Origin: Mycolicibacterium iranicum
GTDB taxonomy: Bacteria > Actinomycetota > Actinomycetes > Mycobacteriales > Mycobacteriaceae
Assembly: GCF_002101705.1 (NCBI RefSeq)
Contig: NZ_LQPC01000002.1
Coordinates: 1-64,000 of the forward strand
DNA: 64,000 nucleotides
Direction: 5' to 3'
In this document: one piece after another, positions 9,401-21,400 of the stretch
Layout of the letters: each line of letters opens with the position of its first letter
How positions within the stretch are numbered: position 1 is the first letter of the stretch
Program-made: the position numbers and the translations under genes
The notes under the pieces: model-generated
What the model was told of the DNA's origin: nothing
The model's database searches: none
The model's input: only the letters and a program-made list of their open reading frames with translations

Positions 9401-12400
9401 TGGAGTTGGCGATCCGCGCCGGCGATGAAGTGGGCTGCGCGGTCATCGAGGAGTTGGTGCTGGCGGCACCGCTGGTGATGCACCCCGGTGCGGCGGTGCA
9501 GGTGCAGGTGGTCGTGGGGCACGCCGAGGACTCCGGGTACCGGACTGTATCTGTGTATTCCCGCGATGACCACGCCGAGGGTTGGTTGTTGAACGCCGAG
9601 GGCAAGCTCGGTGTGCACGCAGCGGAGGTGTCCAGGGCGTCGGATTTGTCGGTGTGGCCGCCGGCGGGTGCGGAACCTGTGGATATCTCGGACGCCTACG
9701 CGCAGTTGGCGGAGCGTGGCTATGCCTACGGCCCGGCGTTCCAGGGGTTGGTGGCGGTCTGGCGGCGTGAGTCGGAGGTCTTCGCCGAGGTGGTCGCTCC
9801 TCCCGAGTCCGGTGTCGCGGTCGACGGGATGGGGATGCATCCGGCCGTGTTGGACGCTGTGCTGCATGCGCTGGGTTTGGCTGTCGAGACCGGCGAGACG
9901 AGACTGCCGTTCTGCTGGCGGGGTGTGTCGCTGCACGCCGCGGGCGCTGCTCGGGTACGGGCCCGCCTCGCCCCGGCAGGGACGGATGCGTTCTCGATCG
10001 ACGTGACCGATGGCGCGGGATTGCCGGTGCTGACTGTCGGCGCGCTGGTCACCCGAGCGATGAGCGCCGAGCAGCTGGGCGCCGCGGTTGCGGCGGCCGG
10101 CGGTGCACCGGAGCAAGGTCCGTCAGAGGTGGTGTGGTCGCCGATATCGGTCAAGCACAATGAGACTGACGAACATTCATTGCCTGCGGTGGTCTCCTGG
10201 GAGGACTTCAGCGTCGACGCGGATGGTGCGGGCGATGCGGGTGTCGTGGTGTGGGAGTGCGGGTTTGCCGGTGAGGACGCGGTGGGCTCGGTTCGTGCGG
10301 CTACCCACGCTGCGCTGGAGGTGTTGCAGTCCTGGCTGGGTAAGGATCGGGCGGGCACGCTCGTGGTGTTGACCCGTGGCGGCGTTGCGTTGCCCGGTGA
10401 GGATGTCAGCGATCTGGCCGCCGCGGCCGTGTGGGGAATGGTGCGTTCGGCGCAGGGCGAAACCGATGGCCGGATCGTGCTGATCGACACCGATACAGCA
10501 GTCGACGTGGCGTTGCTTGCCGGAGTCGGTGAACCGCAGCTGGTGGTGCGCGGCGGCACGGTGCATGCCGCCCGATTGTCCCCGGCCCCGCCGCTGCTCG
10601 CGCTCCCGGCGGGGGAGCCGGCGTGGCGCTTGGCAGCAGGCGGCGGCGGGACGTTGGAGGATCTGGTGATCCAGGCCTGCCCGGAGGTGCAAGCACCGCT
10701 GCAGCCGGGGCAGGTGCGGGTGGCGGTGTCAGCCGTGGGCGTCAACTTCCGCGACGTGGTGGCCGCCTTGGGGATGTATCCCGGCCAAGCGCCTACGTTG
10801 GGTGCCGAAGGTGCCGGGGTGGTCGTCGAGACCGGTCCAGAGGTGACCGGTGTGGCCGTCGGTGACTCGGTGATGGGATTTCTGGGCGGTGCGGGTCCGT
10901 TGGCCGTCGTACATCAGGACCTGATCACCCGGATCCCGCAGGGCTGGTCTCTGGCCGAAGCGGCCGCAGTGCCGGTGGTGTTCCTGACGGCGTTGTTCGG
11001 GTTGGCCGACTTGGCCTCGATTCGCGCCGGCGAATCGCTGCTCGTCCATGCCGGCACCGGTGGCGTGGGCATGGCGGCAGTGCAGTTGGCGCGCCACTGG
11101 GGGGTGGAGGTCTTCGTCACCGCCAGCCGTGGTAAGTGGGACACGCTGCGCGCCATGGGGTTTGATGACGACCACATCGGTGATTCGCGCACGCTGGACT
11201 TCGAAGAGAAGTTCCTGGCAGTTACCGAGGGGCGTGGCGTCGATGTGGTGCTCGACTCGCTGGCCGGTGAATTCGTCGATGCTTCGCTGCGCCTGCTGGT
11301 TGGAGGCGGCCGCTTCCTCGAGATGGGCAAGACCGATATCCGCGATGCGGAGGAGATCGCTGCAAGGTATCCCGGCGTCGCCTATCGTGCGTTCGACCTG
11401 TCGGAAGCCGGCCCGGTGCGCATGCAGGAGATCTTGGCCGAGGTGCGGGAGCTCTTCGACTCCCACGTGCTGCACCGGCTGCCCGTCACCACGTGGGATG
11501 TGCGCTGTGCGCCGGCGGCCTTCCGGTTCATGAGTCAGGCCCGCCACATCGGCAAGGTGGTGTTGACCATGCCCTCGGCGCTGGCTGAAGAGCTTGCCGG
11601 GGGCACGGTGTTGATCACCGGAGCCACCGGTGCGGTCGGTGGGGAACTGGCCCGTCACATGGTCAAGGCCTACGGGGTTCGTCATCTGGTGCTGGCCAGT
11701 CGCCGCGGCGATCGTGCCGAGGGGGCTACCGAGCTTGCCGCCGAACTGGCCGAGGCCGGTGCTGACGTCGCTGTGGTGGCCTGTGACGTGGCCGACCGCG
11801 ATGAGGTGCACGAGTTGTTTGCCCGGCTGGCGCGAGATTTCCCGCCGGTGCGCGGCGTGATCCATGCCGCCGGGGTGCTCGATGACGGCGCCATCATGTC
11901 GTTGACACCGGAGCGTGTCGATACGGTGTTGCGGGCCAAGGTAGATGCGGCGTGGAACCTCCACGAGGCGACCCGCGAGCTGGATGTGTCGATGTTTGCG
12001 CTGTGTTCCTCGATCGCAGCCACCGTGGGCTCACCCGGGCAAGGCAACTATGCGGCGGCGAATGCGTTTCTCGACGGGTTGGCCGCTCACCGGCAGGCCG
12101 AAGGTCTGGCCGGTATATCCCTGGCGTGGGGGTTGTGGGAACAGCCCGGCGGCATGGCGGCTCATCTGAGCAGCCGCGATCGCGCCCGGATGAGCCGTAG
12201 CGGGCTGGCCCCGATGAACCCCGTGCAAGCGCTCGAGCTACTCGACGCTGCGCTGGCGATCGATCACCCCGTGATGGTGGCGACCCGCCTGGACCGGGGC
12301 GCACTGGATGCCCTGGCCCAGAGTGGCGGATTGCCCGCGTTGTTCAGCGGGCTCGCGCGTCGCCCCCGACGACGCCAGATCGAGCGCGCCGGTGATGCCG

Positions 12401-15400
12401 CTCAATCGAAATCAGCACTGGCGCAACGACTCAGTGGGTTGGCGCCCAGCGAGCAACACGATCTATTGGTGGGGCTGGTGTGTGTGCAGGCCGCGGAGGT
12501 GCTGGGCTTGCCTTCTCCCGACGACCTCGATCCCGAAGCCGAATTCCACGCTCTGGGCTTCGACTCGCTGACCGCCGTCGAACTGCGCAACCGCCTCAAA
12601 ACCGCGACCGGGCTGACGCTGCCCTCCACGCTGATCTTCGACTACCCGACCCCCGCCGCGGTCGCCGACTATGTGGCACAACAAATCCCGGAAAGCCAGC
12701 GCACCGACGGGCCCTCGCGTGCCCAACCCGATGACGAGGAGCACGCGGCATACGTCCCGGATCTGATGGGGTCGGCATCGGGTTTCGCGATCGTCGGCTA
12801 TGCGGGGCGTTTTCCCGGGGCCTCGGACGCGGACGAATTCTGGCAGGTGCTGTGGGAGGGCCGCGACGCCGTGTCCGAAGTCCCGAAGGATCGCTGGGAC
12901 GTCGATGAGTTTTTCGACCCCGAACCGGGTGCGCCGGGGAAGGTCGTGACCCGGCGAGCGGGCTTCGTCGATGACATCAGGGGTTTCGACGCGCCGTTTT
13001 TCGGGATGTCGGCGCGTGAGGTCCGGTTGATGGACCCGCAGCACCGGCTACTGCTGGAGACGGCGTGGCGGGCCATCGAGCACTCGGGTACCGCGCCCAC
13101 CTCACTCGCCGACTCGAACACCGGTGTATTCGTGGGGATTTCCACCCACGACTATCTGGGCATGGCATTTGGCGAGCTGACGTATCCCGAAGTCGAGGCC
13201 TATCTGGGGATCGGAACGTCCAATGCCGCGGCGGCCGGCCGGATCAGCTACCGGTTGGGACTGCAGGGTCCCGCGGTCGCTGTCGACACGGCGTGCAGCT
13301 CCTCACTGGTGGCGATCCATCAGGCATGTCAGGCGCTGCGACTGGGGGAATGTGACCTCGCGCTGGCCGGCGGCGCGAATGTCATCCTGACCCCGGCGAC
13401 CATGATCACGTTCTCCAACGCGCAGATGCTGTCGCCGGACGGCCGATGCAAGACGTTCGATGCGGCCGCCGACGGCTACGTCCGGGGCGAGGGTTGCGGC
13501 GTCATCGTCATCAAACGACTCGAGGATGCCCTGCGCGACGGCGACCGGATCCGGGCCGTGATCCGCGGCAGCGCGATCAACCAGGACGGCGCATCAGGCG
13601 GCTTGACAGTACCGAACGGCCTTGCCCAGCAACGGGTCATCGCCGACGCCTTGAAGCGCGCCGACCTCGAACCCAGCGACGTCGGCTATCTGGAGGCCCA
13701 CGGCACCGGGACCTCGCTGGGCGACCCGATCGAGGCCCAAGCCGCCGGCGCGGTCCTGGGCGCCGGGCGCGAACCCGACCAGCCGCTGTTGATCGGTTCG
13801 GTGAAGACGAACATCGGCCACCTCGAAGCGGCGGCGGGGATCGCAGGGGTCATCAAGGTCATCCTGTCGCTCGAGCACGAGACGCTGCCCAAGCATCTGC
13901 ACTTCGAGAATCCTTCGCCCCACATTCCCTGGGACCGGCTTCCCGTCGAGGTGGTGAAAGAGAACATCCCGTGGCAGCGCAACGGGAAGCCGCGGATTGC
14001 GGGTGTCAGCTCGTTCGGTTTTGCCGGGACCAACGCCCACGTCCTGCTGGAAGAAGCTCCGATAGTCCAGCCCGCTGAGGCGCCCCGGCCTGACCCCGAG
14101 CCGGTGGAGCGATTCGACGTGCTTCCGCTCTCTGCGCGTACACCCGCCGCCCTGGTGAAACTCGCCGACCAGTACCGCATTTGGTTGAGCGCGCACCCGG
14201 AGACCTCCTTGGCCGATGTGTGCTTCACCGCCGGGGTGGGGCGAGCCCATTTCGAACACCGGGCCGCATTGGTGGTCAGCTCGACCGGCACTGCCGGTGA
14301 GCTGCTCGGCGCGCTTGCCGACGACCGCCCGGCGCCTGGCTTGGTGCGCGGCTCCGCCGATCGCAGGCCGAAGACGGCGTGGCTGTTCCCCGGCCAGGGC
14401 AGCCAGTACCCCGGTATGGCCCGCGAGTTGTACGACACCGAACCGGTGTTCGCCGACATCATGGACCGGTGCGCGGCAGCAGTTGCCGACGTGCTCGAAA
14501 AGCCATTGCTGGACGTAATTTTCGGTTCGCACGACGACGACACGCTGCGGCTGACCACCTATGCTCAGCCCGCCTTGTTCGCCGTGGAGGTGGGCCTGGC
14601 CCGGCTCTGGCAATCGTGGGGCTTCGAACCCGACGTGGTGCTGGGCCACAGCGTCGGCCAATACTCGGCGGCCTGCGTTGCGCGCATGTTCAGTCTCGAA
14701 GACGGAGCGCTGCTGGTGGCCGAGCGTGGGCGCCTGTTCGGAAGTTTGCCCGCAGGCGGTCGGATGGTGGCGGTGTTCACCGCCGCCGAGCGGGTCGAGA
14801 GCCTCACCGACGAATTCCCGAGTCTGTCGGTGGCCGCCTACAACGGTGCCAATACCGTCCTGTCCGGGCCTGCGCAGGAATTGGAGCAGGCTGCTGCCCG
14901 GTTGACCGCCGATGGCGTGCGGTGTGAATGGCTGGACACCAGCCACGCGTTCCACTCCGCGCTGCTGGATCCGGTCCTCGACGAGTTCGAGTCGTATGCC
15001 GACCGGTTCACTTTCACTGCCCCACAACGAACCTTGATCTGTAACCGCACCGGTGCCGCACTCGCCAGGCATACGAAAATCGACGGTGCCTACTGGCAGC
15101 GCCACGCGCGGCAGCCAGTTGATTTCGCCAAGAGCGTGCGCACCCTCGCCGACCTCAATTGCAAAGTATTGCTCGAAGTGGGCCCGCAGCCGGTGCTCAC
15201 CGCCGCAGCGCTGCGGGCATGGCCCGACCCGGCCACCGCGCCGCGGGCGATCGCGTCATTGCGTCAGAACACCGCCGATCGCCGTCAGATCGCCGAAGCT
15301 GTTGCTGACGCGTATGTTCTGGGCCACCTGCCTGACTTCGAGGCTATCCAGCGGGCGCCGGCGCGCAAGCTCGACCTGCCCACCTACCCGTTCCAGCGTC

Positions 15401-18400
15401 GCCAGTATTGGCTCCGCGAGCAGGAAGTCCGGCCCGGAAGACCCCGGCCTGACCGACGACGGAAAGTCCAGTCCACCAGCGACTCCCGCTACGAGATCTG
15501 CTGGGAGAGAGTCGCGGGTGGATTCCCGGCGGCCTCGGGTGCCGGTGAGAAAGCCGCCTGGGTTCTCATCGGTGACAACCCCGAGGTAGTTCAGCCGTTG
15601 GTCGACGCGCTGGCTGCGGGAGGGCACCGTCACCAGATCCTCGGACTGCCGATGTCCGATGCAGAGGGGCAGCGGCTCGAAGCCACGTTGCGCGCCGCCG
15701 AAGCCGACGCACCGACGCTGCGCATCCTGCACGTCGCAGCCGTAGCCGCAGATCGAGCGGCGTCGACGGAATCGCTGTTGCGGATGCAACACCGGGTGCT
15801 GGCCGGAACACGGCGTCTCTTCCGCGCTGCGGTGGCCGCCGAGCTTCGCTCGCCCATCTGGCTGGTGACCCGTGGCGCGCAGCGAGTCGCCGACTCGGAC
15901 ACCGTGTCGCCGGATCAGAGTTGCCTGTGGGGATTCGGGCGTGCGGCGGCCCTGGAGCATCCTCGGCTGTGGGGTGGGCTGGCGGACCTGGCTGTCGGCG
16001 ATGTCGATGAATGGTCTCGGTTGATCCAGCGGATCGCGACGCCGGGCGGCTCGGCGCCCAGGGAAGACCAGATCGCGCTGCGCGATCAAGCGCTCTATGT
16101 TCCCCGGCTGGTGCGCTGCGATGGCCAGTCGAGCACTAGGTCACTCGAACCTCGCCAAGAAGCAACGTATCTGGTGACCGGCGGCCTCGGATCCATCGGG
16201 CTGGAGATCGCCGGATATCTGGCCGCCCGTGGCGCCAAGCATGTGGTGTTGACCGGTCGACGCGCGCCCAGCGATGCCGCGCGCCGGCGCATCGACTCGC
16301 TGAGCGAACAGTACGGCTGCGAATTCCGCGTCATCGCAGCCGATGTCGCCGATCTGCACGACGTCGCACGCCTGCTGGTCACCGTACAGGCTGAGCTGCC
16401 GCCGCTGGCCGGCATCGTCCATGCTGCCGGTGAGCTCGGTACCACGCCCCTGAGCGGCCTGACCGATGCGGAAGTCGATCGAGTCTTCGCCGGAAAGGTT
16501 TGGGGTGCCTGGCATTTGAGCAAAGCGGCCGCTGATCTGAAGCTCGACTTCTTCGTGAGCACCTCCTCGATCGCCTCGATATGGGGCGGATTCGGTCAGA
16601 CCGCCTACGGCGCGGCGAACGCCTTCCTCGATGGGCTGGCGTGGCGCCTGCGTGAGCAGGGCGTCGCCGGTGTCAGTGTGAATTTCGGTCCCTGGTCGGC
16701 GGGCCTGGCCGATGCGGAATCTCGCGCGCTACTGGACCAGCGCGGCGTCCGGACCCTGTCGCCGGAAGGCGCACTGGCCGGGCTCGCCGACGTCATCGCG
16801 ACCGGTTCCGCCCAGGGGGTCGTGGCTGACATCGACTGGTCACGTTTCCTGCCGCTCTATCAGCAGGCGGGGAGGCGGTCGTTCCTGGCCGAACTGGAGC
16901 GGGAGGTGCCGACCGAGGCGGTGGCGGCCGGGCGGACGGCGCTCGTCGATCGCCTCGCCACCGCGCCGGTCCAACAGCGCAAGCGGCTGCTCACGGACTA
17001 TGTACGCGAAGCCGTCGCGGAGGTCACCCGCGTCGACGCCGCGGAGATCCGGGAGGACGCAGGGTTTTTCGATCTCGGCATGGATTCCCTGATGGCCGTC
17101 GAACTGCGACGCCGCATCGAGGCCGGATTGGGCGCGGACATCCCCGTCACCCTGGTGATGGATCATCCCCGGATCTCGGATGTGACCGAGTACCTCCTCG
17201 GCGACGTCCTCGGGCTCAATGAGCAGAGCAGGTCGACAACTCAACCGGCGTCCGAGCGGGCGACGCACACCGACGAACCGATCGCGATCGTCGCGGTGTC
17301 GTGTCGCTTCCCCGGTGCACCCGACCCGGAGGCGTTCTGGGAGGTGCTGTCCGGCGGTGTCGACGCCATCGGGGAGATCCCCGAGGACCGCTTCGACATC
17401 GACGACTTCTACGATCCCGACCCTGACGCGCCGGGTAAGACCTACACCCGGTTCGGCGGATTCCTCGACGGAATCGACGGATTCGATCCGGAGTTCTTCG
17501 GAATCTCGCCGCGCGAGGCGGTCTGGATCGATCCGCAGCAGCGGTTGGTGCTCGAAACGGTGTGGGAGGGGCTCGAGAGGGCGGGTTACGCGCCGGCCGC
17601 TCTGCGTGGGAGCCGCACCGGGGTGTTCGTGGGGGTGGCAGCCAACGAGTATGCGCATCTGCTTGCCACCGAATCGGTCGACAAGATCGAGCCCTACTTC
17701 ATCACCGGCAACGCAATCAACGCCATCTCGGGCCGGGTCGCTTTCGCGCTCGGACTGGAAGGTCCGGCCGTGGCGGTCGATACCGCGTGCAGTTCGTCAT
17801 TGGTCGCCGTGCATCAGGCCTGCCAGGCGTTGCGCTCGGGCGACTGTGATTTGGCGTTGGCCGGCGGGGTGAACGTCCTGCTGAGTCCGGTGACCGTGAT
17901 CGCGGCCTCACGCGCCCGCATGTTGTCGCCCGCTGGGCGGTGCAAGACGTTCGATGCCTCGGCCGACGGTTATGTGCGCGGTGAGGGCTGCGGCATGCTG
18001 GTGCTCAAACGACTCAGCGACGCGGAACGCGACGGCGACCGGATCTGTGCGGTCATTCCCGGCAGCGCGGTCAACCAGGATGGCGCGTCCAGTGGTCTGA
18101 CGGTGCCCAACGGGGGTGCACAGCAACGACTGATCGGGACGGCACTGGCGCGCGCCGGTTGGGCCGGCGCAGACATCGACTATCTTGAGGCGCACGGAAC
18201 GGGCACCCCGCTGGGTGACCCGATCGAGGCGCAAGCGGCGGGCGCCGTTTACGGTGCCGCTCGTGACGCGAACCGGCCGTTGTTGATGGGATCGGTGAAG
18301 ACCAACATCGGCCACCTCGAGTCTGCGTCAGGCGTCGCCGGCTTGATCAAGGTCGTGTTGTCGCTGCAGCACGAAACACTGCCGCAGAGCCTGCACTTCG

Positions 18401-21400
18401 ACACCCCATCGCCCCATATCCCCTGGGAAGCACTGCCGGTGCGTGTCGTGGACCGCGCAATTCCGTGGCACGCCAATGGCAGGCCCAGGCGTGCCGGGGT
18501 GAGCTCTTTCGGGTTCACCGGTACGAACGCACACGTGCTGGTCGAGGAGGCGCCGCAACAACCGGCGATCGGCCTGCCCGAACCCGGCCCCGAGTCGACT
18601 GCCGACGAGGGCCCCAGGCCGGATGTGCAGGAGCCGCCTGCGGAGGTGTTGGCACTGTCCGCCCGGTCACCGGAAGCGCTGGTGCAGTTGGCACGTCGGT
18701 ATGAGACATGGTTGACCACCCACCCAGATGTCGACCTCGCCGATGTGTGCCGAACCGCCGGGACGGGCCGCTCACATTTCGAACACCGGGCGGCGATGGT
18801 CGTCGACTCGGTGCGCCACGCCCGCGAAGTCTTGGCGGACCTCGCTCAGAACCGCATGCGCCCGGGGGCGGTGCGCGGCGAGTGTGCGGATCCGCCGAAG
18901 ACAGCGTGGCTGTTCACGGGGCAGGGCAGCCAGTATCCGGGGATGGCGCGCGAGTTGTTCGAGACGGAGCCGGTTTTCGCAGAAACCGTCACACGATGCG
19001 TGGAGGCGGTCGACGGGATTCTGCCGCGTGGGTTGCTGGAGGTGATGTTCGCTACCGATCGTGAGAGCGGTAAATTGTTGCGGCACACCTCCTTTGCGCA
19101 GCCGGCGTTGTTCGCCGTCGAGATGGGCCTGGCCCGGTTGTGGCAGTCGTGGGGTATTGAGCCCGACGTGGTGATCGGCCACAGCGTGGGCCAGTATGCA
19201 GCGGCATGTGTGGCCGGGGTGTTCAGCGTCGAAGACGGTGCCCGGCTGATGGCTGAGCGAGGACGGTTGTTCGGCAGCCTTCCCGAGGGTGGGCGCATGG
19301 TCTCCGTCTTCACGAACGCCGGCCACGTCGAAGGGATTGCCGGCGAGTTCAGCCGGGTGTCAGTCGCCGCCTACAACGGCGCAAATACCGTGCTGTCGGG
19401 TCCGGGCGAGGATCTGGAGCAGATCGTCGAACGATTCGGCGGCGAAGGGATTCGCTGCACCTGGCTGCAGACCAGCCACGCGTTCCACTCGGAGCTGCTC
19501 GATCCGGTGCTCGACGAGTTCGAGTCCTACGCTGCGCAATTGGAGTTCGCGGTCCCGACGATGCCGCTGGTCTGCAACCGGACCGGGGCCGTGCTGACCG
19601 CGCAGTCGCCACTGGATGCGCAGTACTGGCGACGGCATTCCCGTCAGCCGGTGCAGTTCGCCGAGGGTGTGCGCACGATCGCGGCCCTGGGCTGTTCGGT
19701 GGTGATGGAGATCGGCCCGCAGCCGGTGCTCACGGGTGCTGCGGCGCAGGTCTGGCCGGAGCATCTGCCCCCGCCACGGGCGATCGCCTCGCTGCGCAAG
19801 AGTGTCGGCGACCGGCGGCAGATCGCCGACGCGCTGGCGGCGGCCTATGTCAGCGGCCATCGGCCCGATTTCGCCGCGCTGCACCAGCAGCCGGGTCGGC
19901 GGGTGGAGCTGCCGACCTATCCGTTCCAGCGCCGCCGCTTCTGGCCGAAGACCTCGGGAGTCGCCTTGGACGGCCCGGTGGGTTCGGGCATCTTGGGCAG
20001 CGCCAAGGAGCTCGCGTCCGGCGACTGCGTCTACAGCAGCCGGCTGTCGGTCAAATCGCAGCCGTGGCTGTCCGATCACGTCATCTACGGCACCGTCGTG
20101 GTTCCCGGCGCAACGTATGCCGCGATGGCAATGGCGGCGGTCGGTGCCCCGGCACTTGTGAAGGACCTCTTCTTCTACGAGCCGATCATGCTGCCCGAGA
20201 AGAGCTCTCGTGAGGTACAGCTGACACTGCATCCGGCGGAGAGCGCCCAGTGGAAGTTCCAGGTGCACAGTAGGCCCTACGGCGTCGCAGACGCGGAATG
20301 GTCCCTCAACGCCGAAGGTAACGTCGTGAGCGGCCTCAACGATTCACCGACCGAATCGGCGCTGGAGCCAGAACCGATCGACGACGCGCTGCGGCGGCTG
20401 AACCGGATGCGCCCGCAGGAGTTGTTCGAGACTTTCGCCGATCTGGAGTTGGCGTGGGGGCCGACCTGGTCGGGATCGTTGAAGTCGTTGTGGCTGGGTG
20501 AGGGTGAAGCGATCGGCGACGTCCTCGTGGGTCCGGAGCTCGCCGAGCAGCTGGGCACCGAGCCGATGCACCCGGTGCTGATGGACCTGTGCACCGGTGT
20601 GGCGTTCCCGGCGTTTCCGGCGCTTCTGGCCGCCGAGCAGGGTGTCAACGATCTGTTCCTGCCGCTGCGATACGGGCAGGTGTGGTTGCGGGAGAAGATG
20701 CCCCGCCGGTTCTACTGCCGCGCGAAGTGGCATGAGAGCGCCCTCGACAGCGAGACCCAGGTGTTCGATCTGGACTTTCTGGACCGAGACGGGCAGCGGC
20801 TGGGCGGGATAAGCGAGTTCACCGTCAAGCGCGCGCCCCGTGAGGCGCTGTTGCGCGGACTGGGCGGTGATGCCACCCGGCTGCTGTACACCCTCGGCTG
20901 GCACGAGGTCCCACCGTCGGGCCAGGACGAGACCACAACCGGCGGAGGGACCTGGCTGGTCGCCGGGTTCGACGAACTGGCCGTCGAACTGCCGGGCTGC
21001 ACCGCGTGGGACCTCGCATCCGATCCTGAGCTGCTGGGCGAGGTGCTGTCGGCGGCGTACGAGCGCGGTCTGCCGTTCTCGGGAGTGGTCTGGCGCAGCT
21101 CCACGCCTCGCGTCGATGAATCGAGTGTCGATGCCTCGGTGCGTCTGGAGACCGAGATCGCTCATCTGCTCAGCGCGGTGCATACCGTGCAGGGTGGCGG
21201 CGTCACGTTGCCGGGCGGGTTGTGGATCGTCACTGAGCGGGCGGTGGCGACCGAGTCCGGGGAGCCGGTGGATCCGGTGCAGGCGGCGCTGTGGGGTTTG
21301 GGGCGGACCACGATCAACGAGGAACCGGCGCTGCGCGCCAAGCTCGTCGACTGCGACGGGACCCCCGAGGCTGTGCAGGTGCTCGCCGGCCTGTTGGCGA

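Noticed and set aside
7084..10745. Long open frames on the minus strand and other registers inside the PKS genes
   Set aside because: Antisense or out-of-frame shadows of the high-GC polyketide synthase reading frame, which carries all the conserved motifs.
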